Source of the DNA: Peptococcaceae bacterium BRH_c8a
GTDB lineage: Bacteria > Bacillota > Desulfotomaculia > Desulfotomaculales > Desulfallaceae
Direction: 5' to 3'
Length of the DNA: 64,000 nucleotides
Assembly (NCBI GenBank): GCA_000961575.1
Contig: LADP01000032.1
Span: forward strand, 1-64,000
Shown: one piece after another, positions 34,097-42,629 of the stretch
How positions within the stretch are numbered: the stretch's first letter is position 1
Layout: every line of letters begins with the position of its first letter
Made by a program: the position numbers and the translations under genes
The notes under the pieces: generated by a model
Seen by the model: only the letters and a program-made list of their open reading frames with translations
Told to the model about the DNA's origin: nothing
The model's database searches: none

Positions 34097-34762
34097 ATGT
34101 GCGGTCGTTTTATTATGACGGTGGATTTTGAAATGATTAAGGCCGCTTTCCGGCTGCGGGCGGAACTTTATGACCTGCAGCCCAGGTATAACATTGCTCC
34201 CGGTCAGGATATACCGGTCATCACAAACACACCCGGGGGGCGGGAAATCTCCCCCATGCGTTGGGGTTTAATTCCTCACTGGGCCAAGGATACTAAAATC
34301 GGTTACAAGATGATTAACGCTCGCGCAGAAACAGTGGGGGAAAAACCAGCTTTTAAAGGCGCGTTCCGGCGCCGGCGCTGCCTAATCCCCGCCAGCGGTT
34401 TTTATGAATGGAAAAAGGAAGGCAAGGTTAAACAGCCCATGCTGATTACTCTGCCGGGGGAAAAAGTTTTTGCGCTGGCCGGCATTTGGGAACACTGGTT
34501 GGCGCCGGACGGTTCGATGGTTTATTCATGCAGCATCATCACTACTAAACCCAACAAGTACCTCGAGGGCATCCATAACCGGATGCCGGTGATTTTGGCC
34601 GGGGAGCAGGAGTATGAGCCGTGGCTCTCTCTGGATGACCCGCTTTTTTTGCAGCACCTTTTACGGCCTTACGAGGGGGATATGTCGGTTTACCCTGTGA
34701 CCACCAGGGTAAATTCCCCCCTAGATGATGACCCGGGGCTAATTGAACCGCATGACGATTAA
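34097..34762 (+). CDS. SRAP (YedK/HMCES-like) abasic-site protein
   Basis: A 221-residue SOS-response-associated peptidase. The catalytic Cys is residue 2 (MCGRFIMT), which bonds covalently to abasic sites in single-stranded DNA. Other marks: RYNIAPGQDIPV, RWGLIPHWAKD, NARAETV, CLIPASGFYEWKK and CSIITTKPN...HNRMPVIL. ATG 34097 is fixed by the need for Cys2; the in-frame ATG at 34052 would bury it. Near dinB, which is also a damage gene. Confidence 0.93.
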   Translation: MCGRFIMTVDFEMIKAAFRLRAELYDLQPRYNIAPGQDIPVITNTPGGREISPMRWGLIPHWAKDTKIGYKMINARAETVGEKPAFKGAFRRRRCLIPASGFYEWKKEGKVKQPMLITLPGEKVFALAGIWEHWLAPDGSMVYSCSIITTKPNKYLEGIHNRMPVILAGEQEYEPWLSLDDPLFLQHLLRPYEGDMSVYPVTTRVNSPLDDDPGLIEPHDD

Positions 34763-34815
34763 CATAGACCGTGCTACAATAGAAAAAATGGTAATTATGA
34801 CCGGGAGGTATTCCT

Positions 34816-35151
34816 TTGGACAAGACTACCACATTGCAGGAAATAAAAGACCTTGTGGCTGAGTTTGTAGATGAACGGAATTGGAGTCAGTTCCATAGCC
34901 CTAAAAACCTATCCATGTCTATTGCCATAGAAGCTGCCGAGTTAATGGAACTTTTTCAATGGTCGGGCGCCGGGGAGCCTTTAGACGAACAACAAACGGA
35001 CAAGCTAAATGAAGAACTGGCCGATGTAGTGATTTACTGCCTCTCCCTGGCTAATGCCACGGGGATGGATCTGTCCACCACGGTGCGTAACAAAGTGGCC
35101 AAAAATGCCGGTAAGTATCCGGTTGAGAAGTACCTGGGCCGGTATAAGTGA
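34816..35151 (+). CDS. MazG-like nucleotide pyrophosphohydrolase
   Basis: A 111-residue all-helical protein with the EAAELMELFQW and EELADVVIYCLSLAN ExxE/ExxD Mg-binding helices of the MazG/dCTPase (RS21-C6) family. It should hydrolyse non-canonical or excess nucleoside triphosphates. TTG start after GGGAGG. Confidence 0.88.
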   Translation: MDKTTTLQEIKDLVAEFVDERNWSQFHSPKNLSMSIAIEAAELMELFQWSGAGEPLDEQQTDKLNEELADVVIYCLSLANATGMDLSTTVRNKVAKNAGKYPVEKYLGRYK

Positions 35152-35164
35152 TTGGTGTTATGGT

Positions 35165-36079
35165 TTATCTCCTAAAAGCCCTCATCCACCACAGCATTGG
35201 TCGGGTGCAGGGCTTTTTCCCGGCTAGGGCCTGGCCGAGTAATGTCAAGGTTGTTTCAATGTGGCCTTTTAGCATCTGTTCTCCCGCCGCAACCGTGGCC
35301 AACCCGGGCGTGCCGAGGTAAGTTAGTTCATTGGGACTGTTAACCCAAGCCAGCATATTCTCCAGGTGTTTAAGTTCGGCTTTGGTCTGGGTGAAACCAA
35401 ATCGGCCCATGATATTGCCAATCCGCCCCAGTATGGCCGCCAAGCCTGTGGCCCTGGGAATCTCACCAGGAGGCAGCTCTTTGTAGCCTTCCGTGGGCGT
35501 AATACCAGAGGCCAGGGCCAGGGAAGTTTCGTTTGTGCCGGCATGAGCGTCTGCATTATCTCCGCACCGGCCTGGGATTAAGTTGATAAAATTTAAAAAA
35601 GAGTGGTCATTTTGTACCATTCTGCGGTATAACACATTAAAGGGGTTTATTAGAGCGAAATGATAACGGCTCCACACCCTTTGGGAGCAAATCTCCATAG
35701 CCAGTTGATGGCTGGGACCACCGTGGTTATCACAGATAATAAGATAACGGAAACCCTGCCCGGCCAGGCTGCTTACATAATCATAAAGCAGATTCTCCAG
35801 AGTTCTGGCCCTTACCGTGATGGAGCCCTTAACGGGTAAAGGGTCACATCCGGCGTACAGAGCGGGTAGCACCAGCAAGCCATAACCGGGGTAACGTTCC
35901 AGAATTGCTTTACAGTACTCCCGCTGCAGCTTTTCACCAACCAGCACATCGGTACCCAGCGGCAGGTGCGGCCCGTGAACTTCCAGGGGGCTGACGGTCA
36001 TCAAACAGATTGTTTTAGCAGGATCAATCATTCGCAATTCCGGCAATGTTAAATTTTTATATTCATATATACCGGGCAC
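35165..36079 (-). CDS. Creatininase-family amidohydrolase
   Basis: A 304-residue member of the creatininase family, with metal ligands in EVHGPHLPLGTD, CDNHGGPSH and DAHAGTNETS. The family cuts cyclic amides (creatinine, formamides in flavin and archaeal riboflavin synthesis, mycofactocin). Substrate unknown. GTG start after GAGGTG. The final residues (TRPMLWWMRAFRR) look non-conserved. Confidence 0.85.
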   Translation of the reverse strand: MPGIYEYKNLTLPELRMIDPAKTICLMTVSPLEVHGPHLPLGTDVLVGEKLQREYCKAILERYPGYGLLVLPALYAGCDPLPVKGSITVRARTLENLLYDYVSSLAGQGFRYLIICDNHGGPSHQLAMEICSQRVWSRYHFALINPFNVLYRRMVQNDHSFLNFINLIPGRCGDNADAHAGTNETSLALASGITPTEGYKELPPGEIPRATGLAAILGRIGNIMGRFGFTQTKAELKHLENMLAWVNSPNELTYLGTPGLATVAAGEQMLKGHIETTLTLLGQALAGKKPCTRPMLWWMRAFRR

Positions 36080-36133
36080 CTGAAAACACCTCGAACCTAT
36101 GTATTTAATCGGTTAATTCTTTATTGCCGATTA

Positions 36134-36230
36134 GCCAAGATTGTCATTCTGAGCAGCGAAGATCTGAGTAGTTAAGCGGCTTTAGAGATCTTCATTTCAC
36201 TTCGTTTCATTCAGAGTAACACGGATCTAG
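36134..36230. repeat. Degenerate interspersed repeat (TTCTGAGCAGCGAAGATC type), copy 2
   Basis: Related to 20126-20213. Halves TTCTGAGCAGCGAAGATC and GATCTTCATTTCACTTCG are partly complementary, so the unit may fold. Confidence 0.55.
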
Positions 36231-36365
36231 ACTTTTTCAGTGGTTTCCCTGTTGACCGCAGCTTTTTATAAATTGTTTGTAACCATAACCGTAATTGCGA
36301 CAATCTTAGATAAGATTTTTAAGTAAAACTGGTTTATAATTTCTTTAGTAGATTATAAAGCTTGT

Positions 36366-36602
36366 TTGAAATTAAGGCTAATGTTTTCAGTGAAAGGGTT
36401 GGAAGATTTGTTTAAGAAGTTATGCCCTTATTGTCATGAAGATTCATACAGTGCTTCCGGGGTGGGGAACTGGGTTTGCCCCTATTGCAGCAAAAACATA
36501 ACTGATGTGCTACCGGAAACAGCCGGGTCTAAAAAATTGTACCAGGTTGATACTAACCAAGAAGTCATTGATAATGAGGAAATAAAAAGTAATAAGGTAT
36601 AA
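36366..36602 (+). CDS. Small zinc-ribbon protein
   Basis: A 73-78-residue protein with CPYCHEDSYSASGVGNWVCP and CSKN, four cysteines spaced as a zinc ribbon, then an acidic tail. The start is uncertain: TTG 36366 or ATG 36381. A TTTATAAT box lies near 36341. A terminator follows directly (36623-36666). No family recognised. Confidence 0.55.
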   Translation: MKLRLMFSVKGLEDLFKKLCPYCHEDSYSASGVGNWVCPYCSKNITDVLPETAGSKKLYQVDTNQEVIDNEEIKSNKV

Positions 36603-36622
36603 CCAAAAGGCAGGTTGCTATA

Positions 36623-36666
36623 AAAAAAAACTAAACCCGTGATTTTCTCCGGGTTTAGTTTTTTTA
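36623..36666 (+). terminator. Intrinsic terminator after zinc-ribbon gene
   Basis: AAACTAAACCCG / CGGGTTTAGTTT perfect 12-bp stem with a long T run. Confidence 0.9.
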
Positions 36667-36683
36667 TTGTGAAAGTATACCAA

Positions 36684-36735
36684 AATAGGGACAGGCTATT
36701 GTTTTCGTTTTTTGAAAGAGTTGCCTGTCCCTATT
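36684..36735. repeat. AGGGACAGGC...GCCTGTCCCT hairpin repeat, copy 2
   Basis: Same plan as 29437-29490, with the stem change G to A matched by C to T on the other arm. Confidence 0.8.
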
Positions 36736-36740
36736 GTTTT

Positions 36741-37985
36741 TCACAAATTCTGGTTTAAGTCGATGCACAGTATGTACCGGCGGTCGTTTTCCGGTACTTT
36801 GAACAGCGTGGAAATAGTAATGCACAGGTTGCCCGAGGCCAGTGATATGTATGGGGCAGTGGTAAACCTTTGCATGCCGGTATTGGTTAACAGGTAATAA
36901 TAGTCCTTTAGGGAATGATCCGCCCCCTTGGGAGCGGGGCGGAATATGGAGCCTCTGTGACTTAAAATGTTCCGGTAGTTACAAAAGGTGTCACTGATCT
37001 GGATGCCCTGCTCGTCAAGCAGGTAAATACATTCCAGGTTAGGATGCTGGCTGATTAAATCTTTTAGTAGAGCGTTGTACGCTCCTGAATTTACTGCCGA
37101 CAAGTTGTGAATAATGTGGTTGGCGATGGTCTGGTAGCGCATGTGCCTGTATTTGGCATCATTAATCTTATTTACCATGTAGTTCTTAAACTTGTCCGAA
37201 ATTAAATTAATGCGCTCTTTAAAAACCTGCAAATCATTTCCTAACATCGCCATCGGCCTTGAGAAATAAAATCCCTGGAGCATGTCTACGCCTAATTCCA
37301 GGGAAGTTATGGCTTCATCTTCCCGTTCCACACCTTCTGCCACCACCAGGGTACCAATTCTTTTAGCCAGATTGACCAATGATTTAAGCACTTCCTGCTT
37401 GTGATAGTTTATGTCGATTCCTGAGATCAAAGAGCGATCAATTTTTAGCAGGTCCGGCTTGGTAATGGTAATCCGGTCCAGGTTGGAGTAACCCGAGCCG
37501 ATGTCATCAAGGGCAAACAAAAAACCGTATTCCCGGTGTCTGTTGATAAACTCATTCAGCGCCCTAGTGTCGTTGACCCTGGATTCAATTATTTCAATGA
37601 CCACATTGTTGGGGTTAAGATTAAGCTGCCGCACCTGGTTCAGCAGGTGTCCGGAACCCACTATGCCCAGGTCGATTATAGATGTGTCAAAATTCATGAA
37701 CAGGATTATATCCCGGTTCTTAAGATCCAGGCTATTGAAATTTTCCATGGCTTTTTGCCTGCACAACCGATCCAGGTCCAGAGTCAGGTTGTTTTCTTCA
37801 GCCAGGCTAAAAAGGGTATTGGGGGGCAATATACCGCCACTGTCGGGACAGATGCCCCGGGATAGAGCTTCCAACCCAATGACGGATTTCTTTTTTACAG
37901 ATACGATGGGCTGAAAATGTGTGATTATGCCCTTGTCATTGATTATTTTGCTGATGCTGCTGCTTCTCTTAACTGCCAGAGTCAT
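36741..37985 (-). CDS. EAL-domain protein (c-di-GMP phosphodiesterase) with C-terminal sensor
   Basis: The 414-residue protein has an N-terminal EAL domain (residues 10-250): IVSVKKKSVIGLEALSRG, MNFDTS, ALDDIGSGYSNLDR, KIDRSLISG and VVAEGVERE with the metal-binding acidic residues present, so it should be active. There is no GGDEF domain and no membrane segment. The C-terminal 160 residues look like a PAS/Cache-type sensor (CIYLLDEQGIQISDTF, YISLASGNLCITIS). The adjacent disrupted receptor gene has a similar C-terminal sensor. Confidence 0.9.
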   Translation of the reverse strand: MTLAVKRSSSISKIINDKGIITHFQPIVSVKKKSVIGLEALSRGICPDSGGILPPNTLFSLAEENNLTLDLDRLCRQKAMENFNSLDLKNRDIILFMNFDTSIIDLGIVGSGHLLNQVRQLNLNPNNVVIEIIESRVNDTRALNEFINRHREYGFLFALDDIGSGYSNLDRITITKPDLLKIDRSLISGIDINYHKQEVLKSLVNLAKRIGTLVVAEGVEREDEAITSLELGVDMLQGFYFSRPMAMLGNDLQVFKERINLISDKFKNYMVNKINDAKYRHMRYQTIANHIIHNLSAVNSGAYNALLKDLISQHPNLECIYLLDEQGIQISDTFCNYRNILSHRGSIFRPAPKGADHSLKDYYYLLTNTGMQRFTTAPYISLASGNLCITISTLFKVPENDRRYILCIDLNQNL

Positions 37986-38033
37986 AATATGTGCACCCTA
38001 CGTTTTTAGTTTCGTAACAAGCAATTGTTCAGG

Positions 38034-39413
38034 TTAATTTAATATCTGCGCCATAACACCGATTACCCCGCGCCCGTCAAGGATGGGAATCGAAACCGTG
38101 ATGCAGGGCTGCCTGGTTATGGCCGATATGTATACCGGTGATGTGATTGCTTGCCCGGCCATGGCCTTTTGCCACCATTCCCTGACCCCGGCATTAGCCA
38201 AACCGGCGGGGGGCTGAGAGTAAATAAAGCTGCCCGTGTTATCGTTGGACCAAATTGCTTCTATATCCGTGTTTTCTGTTTTTAATTCCGACAAAACTGT
38301 TTTGTGGCTGTAGGGTTCCATGGTTTGAATATCCCTCTGGTTGGCTGCCCGGAGCATAATCTCTTTTAAGTCGTTGATGCGTGATGCCACTTCCTGATTA
38401 ACCAGGTATGTTAAACTATTATCGTGAGCGACCTGTTCCAGATTTTCGGCCAACTCATGCATTAACCGGCCGGTATTTTTTACCCCTTCCAGGTCTTTTT
38501 GGCGTGATTCCAACACTGCCGCTGTTTGCTGGAGTGAATCGTTGGCGGTATTCAGGCTGTCCCCGGCTGTGGTGCTGACCCTTTGCATCAGATTGAAACT
38601 ATTGCTTAGAGTTTCCTCGGCGTTTTTAATCTGAGCCGCGGCAGAGGTTGATGAATTTAAGCTGTCGGTAATGCTTTCCACCACTGAATCCACTTTTTGC
38701 TGCATTTCTGCCAACACGCTGAAGGCTTGCTGAACTGCTCCGGCGGTATGATCGGAAAGTTTGCTTATTTCTTCCAGCTACCACCGAAAAGCCCCGGCCG
38801 TGTTCACCTGCCCGTGCTGCTTCAATGGTGGCGTTCAGGGCCAGCAGCTTGGTTCGGCCGGATATGGCGCCAATATTCTCTGCAATGGATTGAACTTGGC
38901 CAACGGCAGTTTCCAGGTGCCTATGTGTTCTTTTAACTCTTTATTGCCGCCGGTAATGTCAAGCACGGCCTTATTTACCCGCCCCATGGCGAAATTAACT
39001 TCCCGGACTGCGGTTTCGCTGGCGGAAAAGTCATTTTCCAGGGCGGCGCTGGTTTGCCGCAGGGCAGCAGCCAGCTGTTGCATTTGTTTAAATGCTACCG
39101 CAATGTCGGAAACTGAATGTACCGAGGTTTCCATCTGGCTGTGGGCCGCCCGGACCTGCTGAGAGGTCAGCTGTATTTCCTGGGCCATTGTTTTTGCCTG
39201 GCCAGACAACTCGTACACGGCCGTACTTAAAACTGCTAATTCGCCTGTGCCGATGATTTTTTTTGTAGCTGGGAGTTCAACATTACGCCAGCCAGATGCC
39301 CTGCTGGCTATTTTTTTAGCGCCATTAATATAGCGTTTACGCAAATTGATACAAACAGCTGTTCCCAGGGTGGCGGCCACCGCAAAACCGGTTAGAAATT
39401 CGATCAGAACCAT
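38034..39413 (-). pseudogene. Methyl-accepting chemotaxis-like receptor, broken by two compensating frameshifts
   Basis: Read leftward from ATG 39413 (after AAGGGGG), one membrane helix (LIEFLTGFAVAATLGTAV) leads to a helical signalling region. Near 38917 the frame slips by one base; the signalling hairpin [20 protein letters not shown] then [17 protein letters not shown] continues in the new frame to about 38774, where a second slip restores the first frame ([17 protein letters not shown], then AEMQQKVDS). The C-terminal part ends in a Cache-like sensor (WSNDNTGSFIYSQPP, CITVSIPILDGRG). Sequencing error is possible, but two slips 140 bases apart suggest decay. Confidence 0.8.
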
Positions 39414-39596
39414 TAAAAACCCCCTTGTATAAAAAATAAAGCCACCCGCAAAACGGGCAGCTTCTTCGCCTAGTTGATACAACTTTGTATCTGTATTTAA
39501 TTAAGGCAGATTATAGTCTATTGTGTCGAAGTTGTCAATAAATTTAAAGCATAAAATGGATTTATTGCCAGCTGGTCAATCTTCCAAAAGTTGTTG

Positions 39597-39626
39597 TTGA
39601 TTTTTAATTCAACCAGGAATTATAAT
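39597..39626 (+). promoter_or_regulatory. Sigma-A-like promoter of nifV
   Basis: TTGATT at 39597 and TATAAT at 39621, 18-base spacer, upstream of the nifV leader. Confidence 0.5.
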
Positions 39627-39656
39627 TTCTTATACCCTAATAAAATTAAGAAATGA

Positions 39657-39735
39657 AAATACGATGTCGTATTTAAGGCAAAGATGCCCCCGTGACAGAG
39701 GTTAATTAATTCTCTGCAGGGGGTTTTTGTTTTTA
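39657..39735 (+). promoter_or_regulatory. ANTAR-type dual hexaloop leader with terminator, nifV
   Basis: P1: AAATAC/GTATTT, loop GATGTC (39657-39674). P2: GGC/GCC, loop AAAGAT (39677-39688). The terminator pairs CCCCC (39687-39691) with GGGGG (39719-39723), inner AGAG/CTCT, then TTTTTGTTTTT. P2 and terminator share the GCC bases. Confidence 0.8.
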
Positions 39736-39765
39736 TAAATCATAAGCAGGGGAGTGATAGTAAAA

Positions 39766-40653
39766 GTGCCGGTAGAGAAGAAACTATTTGCGCGCGGGCC
39801 TGCCATTGTTGACACCACTTTGCGAGACGGTGAACAGGCCCCGGGTGTGGCGTTTACCTTGCGGGAGAAAGTAACCATTGCCAGGCTTTTGGATCTGCTG
39901 GGGGTGGAAGTCATTGAGGCTGGTGTTCCAGCCATGGGAAAAATGGAACAGGATGTTGTGCGGGCTATATGCGAACTGGGTTTGAAATCCCGGGTGGCAT
40001 CCTGGAACCGCGTTCTACTTGCGGATATCAGGGCCTCACTGGCCTGCGGTGTTCGGGAAGTGCATATAACCGCCCCGGTATCGGATCTGCATATCAGGGA
40101 TAAATTGGGCAAGACCAGACACTGGGTAATGGATTGCTTGGTCAGGGCGGTCCGCTATGCCCGGGAACACGGATGCCGGGTATCAGTGGGTGCTGAGGAT
40201 GCTTCGAGGGCGGATTTTGGTTTTTTGCTTGAATATGCCCTATTGGCACAGGATGCGGGTGCCGAAAGACTGCGTTACGCCGACACGGTGGGGGCACTGG
40301 AACCTTTTACCACGCGGCGGATGGTAAGTATGCTAGTAAGCAAGCTGGATATTCCGGTGGAGTTTCACGGGCACAATGATTTTGGTCTGGCCACCGCCAA
40401 CAGCCTGGCGGCTTTTGCTGGCGGCGCGGCGTTTATCAGCACCACGGTGGGAGGTCTGGGTGAGCGGGCCGGCAATGCCAGTTTGGAGGATATGGTGTTG
40501 TTGTTCGGTGACAACTTTTGCTCTGCAAATGGTTTAAAAACCGGTGTCCTTGGGGCGCTGGGCAGGTACGTGGCCCGGGCCGCGAACCGGCCACAGCACC
40601 ACCATGTAATCCTGCGTCGGCCGGCATTAACCAGATTGATGATTGACAATTAA
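39766..40653 (+). CDS. nifV: Homocitrate synthase NifV, short form
   Basis: The 295-residue TIM-barrel protein condenses 2-oxoglutarate and acetyl-CoA to homocitrate, the organic ligand of FeMo-cofactor. [38 protein letters not shown] and [19 protein letters not shown] hold the substrate and metal residues. Typical NifV is about 380 residues; here the protein stops soon after the barrel ([14 protein letters not shown]), lacking the C-terminal helical part. Clostridial species are known with a two-gene NifV, but no second half is in this window. GTG 39766 fits GGGGAG upstream. Confidence 0.88.
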   Translation: MPVEKKLFARGPAIVDTTLRDGEQAPGVAFTLREKVTIARLLDLLGVEVIEAGVPAMGKMEQDVVRAICELGLKSRVASWNRVLLADIRASLACGVREVHITAPVSDLHIRDKLGKTRHWVMDCLVRAVRYAREHGCRVSVGAEDASRADFGFLLEYALLAQDAGAERLRYADTVGALEPFTTRRMVSMLVSKLDIPVEFHGHNDFGLATANSLAAFAGGAAFISTTVGGLGERAGNASLEDMVLLFGDNFCSANGLKTGVLGALGRYVARAANRPQHHHVILRRPALTRLMIDN

Positions 40654-40680
40654 ACCTAAATGATATAAATTAAGCATAGT

Positions 40681-40754
40681 AAATACAAAGTTGTGTTTCT
40701 GGCGAAGGCGCCTTTGAGGTGAGTTTTTACCTGCGAAGGGCGTTTTGTGTTTTT
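40681..40754 (+). promoter_or_regulatory. ANTAR-type dual hexaloop leader with terminator, AAA+ regulator module 1
   Basis: P1: AAATAC/GTGTTT, loop AAAGTT (40681-40698). P2: GGC/GCC, loop GAAGGC (40701-40712). Terminator CGCC...GGCG with inner TTGAGGT/ACCT, 40709-40742, then TTTTGTGTTTTT. A TTGACA at 40643 overlaps the end of nifV and could be the -35 site. Confidence 0.75.
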
Positions 40755-40775
40755 AAGGATAAAAGTAAAATTAAA

Positions 40776-40840
40776 GCCCAACGTTGGGCATTATGGGCAT
40801 TGGGGCTGTTTCCGGTTAAATATCCGGCGGCCCTTTTTTG
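40776..40840 (+). promoter_or_regulatory. ANTAR-type dual hexaloop leader with terminator, AAA+ regulator module 2
   Basis: P1: GCCC/GGGC, loop AACGTT (40776-40789). P2: GGC/GCT, loop ATTGGG (40796-40807). Terminator GGGC/GCCC (40803-40806 with 40830-40833) around CCGG/CCGG, then six T. It ends 23 bases before the regulator start. Confidence 0.75.
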
Positions 40841-40862
40841 TTTTATTAGGGAGGTTTTAGTT

Positions 40863-42272
40863 TTGCAAGACGTACTTAAACTTTTAATCAACCTGACCCA
40901 AAAACTGGGGAGCGTACATCATTTCAACCGGGAAGTGGATGCTGTTATGGACTTATCCTACGATGGTATTTGGATTACAGACGGGACGGGAAAAACCGTC
41001 CGGGTCAACGGAGCGGTAGAAAGGATCACCGGTCTGGCCTCCGGGGCACTGCTGGGGCGTAACATCGATGCAGTAATGGATGGGGACATTATGGAAACTT
41101 GTTCCGGTTTGGATGCCTCCCAACAATCTATTAACGGAAGGCTGGTTATTGTTAATGGCTGCCCCATCCTGGATGATGCGGGAATCGTTGAGAGTTTGGT
41201 TTTTAACCTGCGGGAGCTGTCTGAACTGAACGAACTGAAGTCGGAATTGGAACAAGCCCGCTTCAAAATGGAAAAATACCATCGTGAGGCTGCCGAACTA
41301 CGCGCCCTTCGTATGGGCACCCAACGTCTGGTGGCCAACAGCAAGGCCATGGCTGACGTTATCGATGCCGTGCACAGGGTGGCACGGCTAAAAACCAGCG
41401 TATTGCTGGTGGGTAAGTCCGGGGTGGGCAAAGAAGCAGTGGCCAGGCTGGTTCACATGTCTGGCGGACAGAATGGTTCCTTCGTCAAGGTTAACTGCCG
41501 GTCCATTCCCGGCGAAATGCTGGAGATAATACTGTTTGGCCGTGAGCAGCAAGGAATGGCCGGCGAAAAAAGCTTGTTTGAGTTGGCTTCGGGAGGCACG
41601 CTTTTTATTAAGGAAGTGGCTGATATTCCTCCTAACCTGCAAAAAAAGTTGCTGGATGCCATTGCGGACGGGCAGATTACCAGGGTGGGCGGCACCATAC
41701 CGGTCAAGGTAGACGTGCGGGTTATCGCTGCGACCGAGAGGAATCTCAATAAGTTGGTTAAGTACAACAGAGTCCGTAAGGACTTTTGTACCGGTTTGAA
41801 TGCAGTTGCTATTTCCATTCCTCCGCTTAATAAGCGTAGGGAGGATATTCCGGTGCTGCTTCAATACTACACCCGCTTGTACAACGAAAAACATGACTGC
41901 AACAAGCGGTTGTCGATTAGGGCTATGGAACTGCTGGTAGACTACGAGTGGCCGGAGAATGTAAGGGAATTGGTTAACTTGGTGGAAAGGCTGATTATCA
42001 CTGTGGAACAAAAATTGATTATGCCTAAACACCTGCCTTCGTACATTTTTAAGAGTGTGAACAGGAGAGAAAACAATAACTTCAAGCCGCTTAAAGAGGC
42101 GGTGGCGGAGTTGGAATTCGAGCTGATTAAAAATGCCGTTGACATTTATGGAAGCACGTATAAAGCTGCCCATATCCTGGGCGTGAGCCAGCCGACAGTG
42201 GTGCGCAAGCTCCAGAAATATGCAAAGAAGGCGCCCGAGGTGCCCAGTGTTTCCGCGGCTGAAGGGAGTTAA
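40863..42272 (+). CDS. PAS/AAA+/TyrR-type HTH regulator with degenerate sigma-54 motifs
   Basis: The 469-residue protein has a PAS domain (residues 25-110, MDLSYDGIWITDGTGKTVRV), a coiled linker, an AAA+ domain (155-395) and a C-terminal HTH (KAAHILGVSQPTVVRKL). It sits where nifA would be. But the GAFTGA loop needed to touch sigma-54 is reduced to EQQGMAGEKS, Walker B reads LFIKEV instead of LFLDE, and one arginine-finger position is lost (FCTGLNA for YYRLNV). Walker A (GKSGVGKE) is kept. It probably acts like TyrR, without sigma-54. TTG 40863 follows GGGAGG; open codons upstream are leader. Confidence 0.82.
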   Translation: MQDVLKLLINLTQKLGSVHHFNREVDAVMDLSYDGIWITDGTGKTVRVNGAVERITGLASGALLGRNIDAVMDGDIMETCSGLDASQQSINGRLVIVNGCPILDDAGIVESLVFNLRELSELNELKSELEQARFKMEKYHREAAELRALRMGTQRLVANSKAMADVIDAVHRVARLKTSVLLVGKSGVGKEAVARLVHMSGGQNGSFVKVNCRSIPGEMLEIILFGREQQGMAGEKSLFELASGGTLFIKEVADIPPNLQKKLLDAIADGQITRVGGTIPVKVDVRVIAATERNLNKLVKYNRVRKDFCTGLNAVAISIPPLNKRREDIPVLLQYYTRLYNEKHDCNKRLSIRAMELLVDYEWPENVRELVNLVERLIITVEQKLIMPKHLPSYIFKSVNRRENNNFKPLKEAVAELEFELIKNAVDIYGSTYKAAHILGVSQPTVVRKLQKYAKKAPEVPSVSAAEGS

Positions 42273-42407
42273 TAAAATAATTGGCTATTATCTAATATTT
42301 AGCGGTATTTTAATAAATAAGTTAACGAATTAGTTAAAGGTTTAATTAAATGAATTATTTAAAAATTACAATATAATTGCATTAACCGATTTATTATTAA
42401 TTAACCA

Positions 42408-42436
42408 TTGCGCTACAATATTGAATCTGTTATAAT
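42408..42436 (+). promoter_or_regulatory. Sigma-A-like promoter of nif operon
   Basis: TTGCGC at 42408 and TATAAT at 42431 with a 17-base spacer. Transcription would start near 42443, a few bases before the first leader hairpin. No sigma-54 TGGCAC-N5-TTGC element was found. Confidence 0.75.
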
Positions 42437-42455
42437 GCAATTAATTCAATTAGCG

Positions 42456-42518
42456 GGTACGTTGTTGTACCAACAGAAGATGGCATTGACGCCGGTGAAG
42501 CAGCCGGCGTTTAGTATT
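42456..42518 (+). promoter_or_regulatory. ANTAR-type dual hexaloop leader, nifH module 1 (weak terminator)
   Basis: P1: GGTAC/GTACC, loop GTTGTT (42456-42471). P2: GGC/GCC, loop ATTGAC (42482-42493). Terminator ACGCCGG/CCGGCGT (42489-42510) is followed by TTTAGTATTT, a broken T run. Confidence 0.75.
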
Positions 42519-42530
42519 TAATTAAATATC

Positions 42531-42601
42531 CGATACGTTGCAGTATCGATACCAGTTTTAGGCGAGGGCGCCGGTATTTAAACACCGGTGCCCTTCCCTT
42601 T
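42531..42601 (+). promoter_or_regulatory. ANTAR-type dual hexaloop leader, nifH module 2 (weak terminator)
   Basis: P1: CGATAC/GTATCG, loop GTTGCA (42531-42548). P2: GGC/GCC, loop GAGGGC (42561-42572). Terminator GGGCGCCGGT / ACCGGTGCCC (42566-42593), tail TTCCCTTT. Confidence 0.75.
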
Positions 42602-42629
42602 ACAAGGAGATCTCCCGATCCCAGGGTAA

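Noticed and set aside
40719-40862. In-frame N-terminal extension of the AAA+ regulator
   Set aside because: The open codons coincide with two terminator hairpins, and a TTG with GGGAGG at 40863 gives a normal PAS-domain start.
40863-42272. This regulator as the ANTAR protein of the system
   Set aside because: Its C-terminal domain is a TyrR/Fis-type DNA-binding HTH, not the three-helix ANTAR domain; no other gene in the window fits either.
42273-42460. Sigma-54 promoter for nifH
   Set aside because: No GG-N10-GC element of the TGGCAC-N5-TTGC type was found; a good sigma-A-like promoter is present instead.
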